6,772 nt of DNA from Pseudomonadota bacterium (GCA_021804705.1 JAJZHC010000079.1:1-6772); one strand, 5' to 3'; positions 1 through 5,456 are shown, numbered from the stretch's first letter. The notes: generated from the letters alone by a model not told the origin. Made by a program: numbers and translations.

Positions 1-535
1 CAAACGCACCATGGTGGTGGGCCCCAACTGTGCCGGCATCATCAGTGCCGGCAAAGCCATGCTGGGCATCATGCCTGGCCACATCTACAAGCGCGGCAAC
101 GTGGGCATCGTCTCGCGCTCCGGCACGCTGGGCTATGAAGCTGCCGCCCAGATGACGGCGCTGGGCATTGGCGTGTCCACCAGTGTCGGCATTGGCGGCG
201 ACCCCATCAACGGCAGTTCCTTCCTGGACCACATGGCGCTCTTCGAAGAAGATCCCGAAACCCATGCGGTGGTGATGATTGGCGAAATCGGCGGCTCGCA
301 GGAAGCCGAAGCCTCGCAATGGATCAAGGAGCACATGACGAAACCGGTGGTGGGTTATGTGGCCGGCCTGACTGCGCCCAAGGGCCGCCGCATGGGCCAT
401 GCCGGTGCCATCATTTCCGCCGAAGGCGACACCGCGGCGGAGAAGGCCGAGATCATGCAGTCCTACGGGTTGTTTGTCTCGCCCAGCGCTGCCGAGCTGG
501 GCAGCACCGTGGCACGCGCCCTGGCCTCCCTATAA
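1..535 (+). CDS. mtkB: Malate-CoA ligase (malate thiokinase) alpha-type subunit, 3' part
   Basis: This is the C-terminal part of a succinyl-CoA synthetase alpha-family protein. The reading frame is open from base 2 and the true start lies left of the window. The family forms an acyl-CoA from a dicarboxylic acid, CoA and a nucleoside triphosphate through a phosphohistidine. Visible motifs are GPNCAGIIS (bases about 20-46), then GIVSRSGTLGYEA in the CoA/phosphate-binding region, and MGHAGAII, whose His (bases 398-400) matches the phosphorylated active-site His of SucD. I prefer malate-CoA ligase (MtkB) over SucD for two reasons: GPNCAGIIS and STSVGIGGDPINGSSFLDH read like MtkB as I remember it, and the next gene is malyl-CoA lyase, which uses the product. 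The beta subunit (mtkA) would be expected just upstream, outside the window. The stop codon overlaps the ribosome-binding site of mcl, so the two are probably co-transcribed. Family assignment is firm; malate rather than succinate specificity rests on context. Confidence 0.85.
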   Translation, partial: KRTMVVGPNCAGIISAGKAMLGIMPGHIYKRGNVGIVSRSGTLGYEAAAQMTALGIGVSTSVGIGGDPINGSSFLDHMALFEEDPETHAVVMIGEIGGSQEAEASQWIKEHMTKPVVGYVAGLTAPKGRRMGHAGAIISAEGDTAAEKAEIMQSYGLFVSPSAAELGSTVARALASL

Positions 536-545
536 GGATCTGCCC

Positions 546-1523
546 ATGAGCTTTACCCTCATTCCCCAGGCCACGCCGAGGCTGCACCGCTCGGAGTTGG
601 CCGTGCCTGGTTCCAATCCCGGCCTTTTCGAAAAAGCGGCACGCTCAGCGGCTGACGTCATCTTTCTGGATCTGGAAGATGCGGTGGCCCCCGACGACAA
701 GGCGCAGGCCCGCAAAAACATCATCGCCGGGCTTCACGACATCGATTGGGGCAACAAGACCATGATGATCCGCATCAACGGTCTTGATACCCACTACATG
801 TACCGCGACGTGGTGGACATCGTGGAGACTTGTCCCCGTCTGGACATGATCCTCATCCCCAAGGTGGGCGTGCCCCAGGATGTGTACGCGCTCGACATGC
901 TGGTGACGCAAATCGAAAACGCCACGGGACGCACCCGGCGCATCGGTTTTGAAGTGCTGATCGAAACGGCGCTGGGCATGGCCAACGTGGAGGCCATTGC
1001 GCAGTCCAGCAAGCGTCTCGAGGCCATGAGTTTTGGCGTGGCCGATTACGCGGCCTCCACGCGCGCGCGCACCACGGTCATCGGTGGTGTCAACAAGGAT
1101 TCGGGCGTGCTCACCGACAAGGATGACGCGGGCGGGCGCCATTACTACTGGACCGACCCCTGGCATGCGGCCCAGACGCGCATGCTGGTGGCCTGCCGAG
1201 CTTACGGCCTGCGCCCCATTGACGGTCCCTTCGGCGACTTCAACGATCCGGAGGGCTTCGTGGCGGCGGCCAATCGCGTGGCGGTGCTGGGCTACGAGGG
1301 CAAGTGGGCCATCCACCCCTCGCAGATCGAACTGTCCAATCAGGTCTTCACGCCCTCCAATGAAGAAGTCACCAAGGCGCAGCGCATCATGGAGGCCATG
1401 GCGCAAGCCGCGCGCGACGGGCGCGGCGCGGTGTCGCTGGATGGCCGGCTGATCGACATCGCCAGCATCCGCATGGCCGAGGGCCTGCTCGCCAAGGCAC
1501 GCGCCATGGGAATGGCCGACTGA
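546..1523 (+). CDS. mcl: L-malyl-CoA lyase (HpcH/HpaI/CitE family)
   Basis: This 325-residue protein should cleave malyl-CoA to acetyl-CoA and glyoxylate, with Mg2+, in the cytoplasm. It is a serine-cycle step and can run in reverse or on beta-methylmalyl-CoA in related pathways. The N-terminus (MSFTLIPQATPRLHRSELAV) and the stretches DVIFLDLEDAVAPDD, MMIRINGLDTHYMYRD, GFEVLIETALGMANVEAI and SFGVADYAASTRAR read like the Methylobacterium and Rhodobacter enzymes. Arg76 (RING), Glu140 (IETALG) and Asp167 (GVADY) match the known substrate- and Mg2+-binding residues. The length is normal for the family. The ATG at 546 has AAGGA at 534-538, 7 bases upstream and overlapping the mtkB stop, so a much longer upstream start at 399 is unlikely. 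The gap to mtkB is 10 bases. No phosphoenolpyruvate carboxylase gene lies between mtkB and mcl, unlike the Methylobacterium arrangement. The specificity between malyl-CoA and methylmalyl-CoA cannot be read from sequence. Confidence 0.93.
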   Translation: MSFTLIPQATPRLHRSELAVPGSNPGLFEKAARSAADVIFLDLEDAVAPDDKAQARKNIIAGLHDIDWGNKTMMIRINGLDTHYMYRDVVDIVETCPRLDMILIPKVGVPQDVYALDMLVTQIENATGRTRRIGFEVLIETALGMANVEAIAQSSKRLEAMSFGVADYAASTRARTTVIGGVNKDSGVLTDKDDAGGRHYYWTDPWHAAQTRMLVACRAYGLRPIDGPFGDFNDPEGFVAAANRVAVLGYEGKWAIHPSQIELSNQVFTPSNEEVTKAQRIMEAMAQAARDGRGAVSLDGRLIDIASIRMAEGLLAKARAMGMAD

Positions 1524-1557
1524 CGAAACTGGGTTGCGTCGTTAGGTTGTTTGGTCA

Positions 1558-1588
1558 CGCCACGGTACGCTTCCGCGCTACCGTGGCG
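1558..1588 (+). promoter_or_regulatory. Strong hairpin between mcl and traB, next to the traB start
   Basis: Bases 1558-1567 (CGCCACGGTA) pair perfectly with 1579-1588 (TACCGTGGCG). Inside the loop, CGC (1568-1570) can pair with GCG (1575-1577), leaving a TTCC tetraloop and one bulged C at 1578, so the stem reaches 13 pairs. It begins 34 bases after the mcl stop and ends 4 bases before the ATG at 1593. There is no T tract, so it is not a standard intrinsic terminator. It may protect or end the mcl transcript, or hide the traB ribosome-binding region. The role is inferred; the pairing is directly visible. Confidence 0.6.
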
Positions 1589-1592
1589 GGCC

Positions 1593-2741
1593 ATGTTGGA
1601 ATTCCTCTGCTGTTTCTTCATGCCGCTGGCCTGGGCGCGTGCACCACGCCGAATGACGGCCGGCGCTGCCGTGTGGCTGCTCTATCTACTGGCGGCGCGC
1701 GAACAGCCGCTCGCCATCCTCAGGGTGCTGCCGCAATGCTCCCCGCTCGTTGCCGTGGCTCTGTGGCTCGCCCATGGCGCCTTCCTCGCCCTGCCCTGGC
1801 TGGTCACATGGTCCCCGGTTCAACCGCCCGCAATGCGACGCGCCCTGGGCTTTCTAGCGGCCCTGCTGTGGGGGCTCGTGCCGCCCTGGGGCCTCCTCGG
1901 CTGGCTGCACCCCCTCACCCTGAGTGGGTGGCTCTACCCTGCCTGGGGTTGGACGGGGCTTGCCGCCACCACGGGGTTACTGCTGTCCCTGGCGTTGGGC
2001 GCCAGGGGCTGGACGCTATCGTTAACACTCGCTGCCCTGAGCGCCAATGCCCTGTTCCGGCCATCGCCCGTTCCACCGCATTGGGTGGCGATCGATACGC
2101 AATTGCCGCGCATGGCCGCATCCGACGCCTCAAGCCGCATGGAACGCCAGGCAGCGCTCATGGCGCTGGTGACACGGCAACTGCCCCCAGTCCCTTCCGT
2201 GCTGCTGTTGCCCGAAGAAATTGCGGGACCGTGGACCGCATCTGAAGATTTTTGGTGGCAACCGGTGTTTGCTGCAGCACGCGCCCGGGGCATCACCCTG
2301 ATTCTCGGGGCACAGCGTGTGGAGGGTTGGGGATTGCGCAATGGCGCATTGATCGTCACGCCCACGCAGACGCGCTGGCAACTGGCGCGCCAGCCCATCC
2401 CCCTGGCGGAATGGAATCCGCTCTCGAACCGGATGGCGCCTTCGGGCTGGTTTTCGGACACGTCAAGGCTGAACAGCGGCATCACCGACATCCATGGCAC
2501 GCGCGTGCTGTTTTCGTTTTGCTATGAGGACCTGTTGATGCTGCCGCAGCTGGTCAGCGTCGTTCTCGCCGATTTGGGGACAGACCCCAATTTGGGGTCT
2601 GTCCCCAAAGTGATCGTCGGCATGGCCAACCTGTGGTGGGCCGGGGGCATGGCAGAACCCTGGGTGCAGCAGCAGATGCTGGCGGGCTGGGGACGCCTGT
2701 GGGGCATTCCTGTGGTGCGGGCGGTCAACGGGCCATCTTGA
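1593..2741 (+). CDS. traB: TraB-like membrane protein with nitrilase/Lnt-type domain
   Basis: This 382-residue protein resembles TraB of Ti/RP4-type conjugation systems, a relative of apolipoprotein N-acyltransferase. Residues 1-150 hold about five hydrophobic segments (roughly 3-15, 22-34, 48-72, 83-105, 117-137). Between them lies PPWGLLGWLHPLT followed by YPAWGWTGLAAT, close to the TraB sequence as I remember it. A carbon-nitrogen-hydrolase domain follows: LLLPEE with Glu208 as candidate acid, ARQPIPLAEW (265-274), and SFCYEDLL with Cys310 as nucleophile. In place of the catalytic Lys of Lnt there is Ala265/Arg266; Arg also occurs in TraB as I recall it. NLWWAG (346-351) and the end IPVVRAVN also match. 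A repeat palindrome is translated as residues 327-340 and looks like an insertion. The ATG at 1593 is preferred over the in-frame TTG at 1551, which lies before the hairpin. No other conjugation gene is visible, so this is an orphan. It ends 8 bases from the convergent cbiX stop. The substrate is unknown. Confidence 0.75.
   Translation: MLEFLCCFFMPLAWARAPRRMTAGAAVWLLYLLAAREQPLAILRVLPQCSPLVAVALWLAHGAFLALPWLVTWSPVQPPAMRRALGFLAALLWGLVPPWGLLGWLHPLTLSGWLYPAWGWTGLAATTGLLLSLALGARGWTLSLTLAALSANALFRPSPVPPHWVAIDTQLPRMAASDASSRMERQAALMALVTRQLPPVPSVLLLPEEIAGPWTASEDFWWQPVFAAARARGITLILGAQRVEGWGLRNGALIVTPTQTRWQLARQPIPLAEWNPLSNRMAPSGWFSDTSRLNSGITDIHGTRVLFSFCYEDLLMLPQLVSVVLADLGTDPNLGSVPKVIVGMANLWWAGGMAEPWVQQQMLAGWGRLWGIPVVRAVNGPS
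2573..2609. repeat. 37-base perfect inverted repeat (GGGGACAGACCCC family) inside traB
   Basis: The 18-base arm TTTGGGGACAGACCCCAA at 2573-2590 is the exact reverse complement of TTGGGGTCTGTCCCCAAA at 2592-2609, with a single T at the centre. It is the longest perfect copy of the repeat family in this window and lies wholly inside the traB reading frame, which stays open across it (encoding LGTDPNLGSVPK). The form resembles REP-type elements, which are often moved by a single-domain tyrosine (Y1) transposase elsewhere in the genome. No such transposase is in this window, so that link is inference. Confidence 0.9.
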
Positions 2742-2749
2742 CCGGCGGT

Positions 2750-3130
2750 TCAAGGGGTCTGCTGCACCACCCAGGCGGCAATGGCGGCCAGCAGCATGGC
2801 CGATTCGCCAATGGCCGGCGTCACCACGATGGAGAGCCCGGGATGGTCTGCCTGCAACGCCTGGACGATGCGCGGCAGGTCTTTTTTGAGGTGTCCGCCC
2901 TGCGCCATGAACAAGGGCACCAGCGTAATGTGGCGCGTACCCCGGGCCGCGAGGTTTGCCACGCATTCCGCAAGGCCGGGCTCCATCAGCTCGAGAAACG
3001 CCAGTTCCACGGGGACGCCATGGCGCAGCACCTTCACCTGTTCGCGGATGCGCTGAAAAGGTTCTGCCCATTGCGGATCACGCGCGCCGTGAGCGAAGAG
3101 AACGATGGCGCTGGAGTTGGAAGCCGTCAT
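2750..3130 (-). CDS. cbiX: Small CbiX-type sirohydrochlorin chelatase
   Basis: This single-domain protein of 126 residues belongs to the CbiX/SirB class II chelatases, which insert Co2+ or Fe2+ into sirohydrochlorin for cobalamin or siroheme. The N-terminal strand IVLFAHGARDP carries His14, and LVPLFMAQGGHLKKDLP carries His80. These are the two metal-binding histidines expected of the family. Glu47 lies in the conserved LAFLE segment. The length is typical of the short form (CbiX-S), which works as a homodimer. The ATG at 3130-3128 overlaps the dut stop by one base (TGATG), and AGGA at 3142-3139 is 8 bases upstream. A TTG one codon earlier is also open but less likely. It is the last gene of the coaBC-dut-cbiX operon and ends 8 bases from the convergent traB stop. 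Sequence does not settle cobalt versus iron. The nearby cysN makes a siroheme role for sulfite reductase plausible, as inference. Confidence 0.85.
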   Translation of the reverse strand: MTASNSSAIVLFAHGARDPQWAEPFQRIREQVKVLRHGVPVELAFLELMEPGLAECVANLAARGTRHITLVPLFMAQGGHLKKDLPRIVQALQADHPGLSIVVTPAIGESAMLLAAIAAWVVQQTP

Positions 3131-3579
3131 CAATGCCGTCCTGTGCTGCCAAAACCACCAGCACCACGGGCGCTGGCTTCAAAGTCTTCCACCACCTGCA
3201 GCGCCACCTGCACCACAGGCACCACCACGAGCTGTGCAATGCGCTCCATGGGCTTGAGCTCAAATGGGGTCTGACCCCGATTCCACAACGACACGAAGAT
3301 CTGCCCCTGGTAGTCGGAATCGATCAACCCCACGAGGTTGCCCAGTACGATGCCATGCTTGTGTCCCAGGCCCGAGCGGGGCAGGATCATGGCGGCGTAG
3401 CCCGGGTCGCCAATATGGATGGCAAGGCCGGCAGGAATCAGTTCAGTCTGCCCAGGCTGGAGCGTCAGGGTGGCGTCGATACAGGCACGCAAATCAAGGC
3501 CTGCCGCACCTGCCGTGCCGTAGGCTGGAAGATTGTCGCGCAGGCGGGGATCGAGGAGCTTGATGTCCAGTGGGGTCAT
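3130..3579 (-). CDS. dut: Deoxyuridine 5'-triphosphate nucleotidohydrolase (dUTPase)
   Basis: This 149-residue enzyme hydrolyses dUTP to dUMP and pyrophosphate, keeping uracil out of DNA and supplying dUMP for thymidylate. All five trimeric-dUTPase motifs are visible: AGLDLRA (26-32), PRSGLG (67-72), GNLVGLIDSDYQGQI (80-94) with catalytic Asp87 and uracil-stacking Tyr90, RIAQLVVVPV (113-122), and the C-terminal RGAGGFGSTG (138-147) that closes over the substrate. The length matches bacterial Dut. The ATG at 3579-3577 has AAAGGA five bases upstream (3590-3585). The gene starts 9 bases after the coaBC stop and its own stop overlaps the cbiX start, so translation of dut and cbiX is probably coupled. 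The codons for WNRGQTPFEL contain a 13-base look-alike of the local repeat. No residue is missing or added there relative to Dut proteins I recall, so the enzyme should be intact. Confidence 0.95.
   Translation of the reverse strand: MTPLDIKLLDPRLRDNLPAYGTAGAAGLDLRACIDATLTLQPGQTELIPAGLAIHIGDPGYAAMILPRSGLGHKHGIVLGNLVGLIDSDYQGQIFVSLWNRGQTPFELKPMERIAQLVVVPVVQVALQVVEDFEASARGAGGFGSTGRH
3266..3278. repeat. Short repeat-like motif GGGGTCTGACCCC within dut
   Basis: The 13 bases form a near-palindrome: GGGGTC and GACCCC around a central T. It closely resembles the arm of the local repeat family, differing by A for T (GGGGTCTGaCCCC against GGGGTCTGtCCCC), and is followed on the minus strand by CATTTGAG. 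It encodes RGQTP in a conserved part of dUTPase, so it may be a chance match set by codon constraint. It is listed because the resemblance is close and three fuller copies lie nearby. Confidence 0.4.
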
Positions 3580-3588
3580 GCGGGTCCT

Positions 3589-4776
3589 TTATGATCTTGC
3601 AAGACGGATGGTGTGATCCAGTAGTTGGCGGGCAAGGACGATTTTGGGCGCCGGCGGTAGAGGATGTGCGCCCTCGGCGTCGAACAGAATGATTTCGTTG
3701 TCGTCGCTGCCCAGCGCCCGTTGGGCCAGGTTGCCCACGATCAGCGGCACTTTCTTGTTGCGCCGCTTGGACTCGGCATAGGCTGCGAGGTCCTGGCTTT
3801 CAGCAGCAAAACCCACGCAGAACGGGGCGTCGGGCATGCCAGCCACGGTGGCGAGGATGTCCACGGTGGGCTTGAGCGTCAGGGTCAGCACATCCGAGGA
3901 TTTCTTGAGTTTGTGAGCGGCGGGTTCGGCGGGCGTGTAATCCGCCACGGCCGCCACTGCAAAGAAGAGGTCTGTGCCCGGTAACACGGACTGGACGGCG
4001 GCCAGCATGTCGGCGGCACTCCTGACCGGCAGCACGGTACAGCCTGACGGCGGAGGAAGCGCGGTGGGGCCGCTCACCAGCACTACTTCAGCGCCCTCGT
4101 CGCGCGCGGCCTCGGCCACGGCGTACCCCATTTTGCCGGAACTGCTGTTGGTGATGCCGCGCACCGGATCGATGGCTTCAAAGGTAGGCCCGGCGGTGAC
4201 CACCACTTTGCGTCCCGTCAGCCGTGGCGCGGGGTACAAGGCCAGTATGGCTTCCAGCAGGTGCTGGGGTTCCACCATGCGTCCCCGCCCCACCTCGCCG
4301 CAGGCCTGTTCGCCCGCATCGGGCCCCAGCAGTACCACGCCGTCCGCCTCGAGCTTTTGAATGTTGCGCTGGTTGGCCGGGTTGCTCCACATTTCGCGGT
4401 TCATGGCAGGCGCCACCAGCAGCGGGCAATTGCGCGCCGCCACTGTGGTGGATAACAAGTCGTCTGCCGTACCCTGAGCGATTTTTGCGATGAAATCCGC
4501 GCTGGCAGGCGCAATGAGAATGGCATCGGCCTGCCGCGACAATTCGATGTGGGCCATGCGGTTGGGAATGCGCGGATCCCACAGGTCGGTGAGCACGGCG
4601 CGCCCTGACAGGGCTTGAAACGTGGCGGGGGTAACAAAGCCGCAGGCGGCCTCCGTCATGGCCACCTGGACGCCAATGCGGGCCTTGACGAGCAGGCGGG
4701 TGAGTTCGGCCACCTTGTAGGCCGCCACGCCCCCGGTGACCCCGAGCAGGATCTGTCGATGAAATCGTTTGAACAT
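3589..4776 (-). CDS. coaBC: Bifunctional phosphopantothenoylcysteine decarboxylase / phosphopantothenate-cysteine ligase
   Basis: This 395-residue protein carries out two consecutive steps of coenzyme A synthesis: ligation of cysteine to 4'-phosphopantothenate, and FMN-dependent decarboxylation to 4'-phosphopantetheine. The N-terminal CoaC domain (about 1-185) has LLGVTGGVAAYK for FMN binding, catalytic His76 in MAHIEL, the PAMNREMW motif with Asn125, and Cys159 in the substrate-clamp region GEQACGEVGRGRM. The C-terminal CoaB domain (about 188-395) begins KVVVTAGPTFEAIDPVR and has ITNSSSGKMG (Asn210), AAVADY (Asp279) and Lys289 in HKLKK. These sit at the positions expected from E. coli Dfp, so both halves should be active. 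The ATG at 4776-4774 lacks a clear ribosome-binding site, and a TATAAT lies only 6 bases upstream, which suggests a leaderless transcript. It heads an operon with dut (9 bases apart) and cbiX. Confidence 0.96.
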   Translation of the reverse strand: MFKRFHRQILLGVTGGVAAYKVAELTRLLVKARIGVQVAMTEAACGFVTPATFQALSGRAVLTDLWDPRIPNRMAHIELSRQADAILIAPASADFIAKIAQGTADDLLSTTVAARNCPLLVAPAMNREMWSNPANQRNIQKLEADGVVLLGPDAGEQACGEVGRGRMVEPQHLLEAILALYPAPRLTGRKVVVTAGPTFEAIDPVRGITNSSSGKMGYAVAEAARDEGAEVVLVSGPTALPPPSGCTVLPVRSAADMLAAVQSVLPGTDLFFAVAAVADYTPAEPAAHKLKKSSDVLTLTLKPTVDILATVAGMPDAPFCVGFAAESQDLAAYAESKRRNKKVPLIVGNLAQRALGSDDNEIILFDAEGAHPLPPAPKIVLARQLLDHTIRLARS

Positions 4777-4782
4777 CAGGGG

Positions 4783-4788
4783 ATTATA
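4783..4788 (-). promoter_or_regulatory. Candidate -10 box for coaBC (leaderless start)
   Basis: On the minus strand this reads TATAAT, a perfect sigma-70 -10 hexamer, with 6 bases (CCCCTG) between it and the coaBC ATG. Transcription would be expected to begin at or within a base or two of the ATG. The -35 region, about 17 bases upstream, falls inside the palindrome at 4791-4821 and has no good TTGACA match. The box may act as a weak or activator-dependent promoter, or the main promoter may lie elsewhere. Confidence 0.45.
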
Positions 4789-4790
4789 TA

Positions 4791-4821
4791 GGGGACAGAC
4801 CCCAAAATGGGGTCTGTCCCC
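4791..4821. repeat. 31-base inverted repeat between coaBC and rpmB
   Basis: GGGGACAGACCCCA (4791-4804) and TGGGGTCTGTCCCC (4808-4821) are perfect 14-base arms around AAA. It is the same element as the copy in traB with a shorter flank. It fills the divergent region between the coaBC -10 box on the left and the rpmB -35 box on the right, so it could affect both promoters or only sit between them. Confidence 0.9.
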
Positions 4822-4852
4822 AAGTGGGCTTCTTTGCCATTCATCCAGGACC

Positions 4853-4882
4853 TTGCGAAATACCCTGTTTTCATGACATAAT
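4853..4882 (+). promoter_or_regulatory. Candidate sigma-70 promoter of rpmB-rpmG
   Basis: TTGCGA (4853-4858) and CATAAT (4877-4882, five of six bases of TATAAT) are separated by 18 bases. Transcription would start near 4889, leaving a leader of about 28 bases that contains GGAG (4906-4909) for rpmB. The site is the best promoter-like match upstream of a gene pair expected to be strongly expressed. Confidence 0.6.
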
Positions 4883-4916
4883 CCTCGTTTACCTTAATCC
4901 GTTACGGAGAATCACC

Positions 4917-5153
4917 ATGGCACGCGTATGCGCGGTGACCGGGAAAAAGCCGATGGTCGGCAATAATGTTTCCCACGCCAACAACAAAACCAAGCGCCGC
5001 TTTTTGCCCAACCTGCAGTACCGCCGTTTTTGGCTGGAAAGCCAGAACCGCTGGATTCGCCTGCGCGTGTCAAACGCTGGCCTGCGTTTGATTGACAAAA
5101 AGGGTATCGAAGTCGTTCTGGCCGAATTGGGCGAGAAAGCCGTTCAGGCTTAA
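4917..5153 (+). CDS. rpmB: 50S ribosomal protein L28
   Basis: This 78-residue basic protein is a structural component of the large ribosomal subunit. The N-terminus MARVCAVTGKKP, the segment SHANNKTKRRFLPNLQ and the C-terminal LIDKKGIEVVLAEL are characteristic of bacterial L28, and the length equals that of E. coli L28. It has only the single Cys5 and no CxxC zinc pairs, so it is the zinc-independent form. The ATG at 4917 has GGAG 7 bases upstream; a longer open frame upstream lacks similarity and overlaps the promoter. It is followed after 12 bases by rpmG in the same frame. This pair is the standard rpmB-rpmG operon. In E. coli, radC separates rpmB from coaBC, but here no radC is present and the two units are divergent and direct neighbours. 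Confidence 0.97.
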   Translation: MARVCAVTGKKPMVGNNVSHANNKTKRRFLPNLQYRRFWLESQNRWIRLRVSNAGLRLIDKKGIEVVLAELGEKAVQA

Positions 5154-5165
5154 GGAAGGATCATC

Positions 5166-5321
5166 ATGCGCGATAAGATCAAACTGGAATCGACCGCTGG
5201 TACGGGTCACTTCTACACCACCACCAAGAACAAGAAGACCATGCCCGAGAAGATGGAGATCAAGAAATTCGATCCCGTCGCCCGCAAGCATGTACCTTAC
5301 AAGGAAGCCAAGATCAAGTAG
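5166..5321 (+). CDS. rpmG: 50S ribosomal protein L33 (zinc-free form)
   Basis: This 51-residue basic protein of the large ribosomal subunit reads MRDKIKLESTAGTGHFYTTT at its start and ends with KFDPVARKHVPYKEAKIK, both typical of proteobacterial L33. It has no cysteine, so it is the zinc-independent type. It is about four residues shorter at the N-terminus than the E. coli protein. This is real and not a mis-called start, because the rpmB stop TAA (5151-5153) is in the same frame just upstream and leaves no room for a longer start. AAGGA (5156-5160) lies 5 bases before the ATG. A rho-independent terminator follows 35 bases after the stop. As I recall, a similarly short L33 occurs in Nitrosomonas-like betaproteobacteria, a weak clue to the host. 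Confidence 0.96.
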   Translation: MRDKIKLESTAGTGHFYTTTKNKKTMPEKMEIKKFDPVARKHVPYKEAKIK

Positions 5322-5356
5322 GTTCTGGCTGGTTTCAAAGGTACAAGGCAGGTCGC

Positions 5357-5384
5357 AAACCCCCGGCATTCCCGGGGGTTTTTT
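5357..5384 (+). terminator. Rho-independent terminator of rpmB-rpmG
   Basis: AAACCCCCGG (5357-5366) pairs with CCGGGGGTTT (5372-5381) around the loop CATTC, giving ten pairs including seven G-C pairs in a row. The run of six T (5379-5384) follows directly. The position 35 bases after rpmG and the form are those of a strong intrinsic terminator reading on the + strand. Confidence 0.93.
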
Positions 5385-5456
5385 CATGATGGCCGTGTTA
5401 TAAACATGTTCGAACCCGCGTTGTGATAGTTGCCGTCGTCATTTAACCGGGGTTTT

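Noticed and set aside
399..545. An upstream extension of mcl by 49 codons
   Set aside because: It overlaps mtkB out of frame and adds sequence unlike the family; the ATG at 546 has a good ribosome-binding site and the family N-terminus.
645..1406. A 253-codon open frame on the minus strand opposite mcl
   Set aside because: It is fully antisense to a well-supported enzyme gene, its product is rich in His, Arg, Val and Gly with no recognisable motif, and such frames are common opposite GC-rich genes.
2571..2612. traB as a pseudogene disrupted by the repeat
   Set aside because: The frame remains open through and after the repeat, and the conserved C-terminal motifs NLWWAG and IPVV are retained, so disruption is not shown.
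2754..2761. GGGGTCTG at the 3' end of cbiX as a further repeat copy
   Set aside because: Only eight bases match, without a second arm, and it lies in coding sequence; this is within chance expectation.
2463..3071. A 202-codon minus-strand frame across the traB/cbiX junction
   Set aside because: It overlaps two better-supported genes in other frames and shows no domain.
2633..3594. Two plus-strand frames of about 212 codons opposite cbiX and dut
   Set aside because: Both are antisense to genes with clear catalytic motifs and look like reading-frame shadows.
4824..4916. An upstream extension of rpmB by 31 codons
   Set aside because: It relies on a non-ATG start, overlaps the promoter, and the ATG at 4917 gives the exact family length with a good ribosome-binding site.
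5403..5416. Short self-complementary runs AACATGTT and TTCGAA between the rpmG terminator and the compound repeat
   Set aside because: They are short, overlap nothing functional, and such palindromes are frequent by chance.
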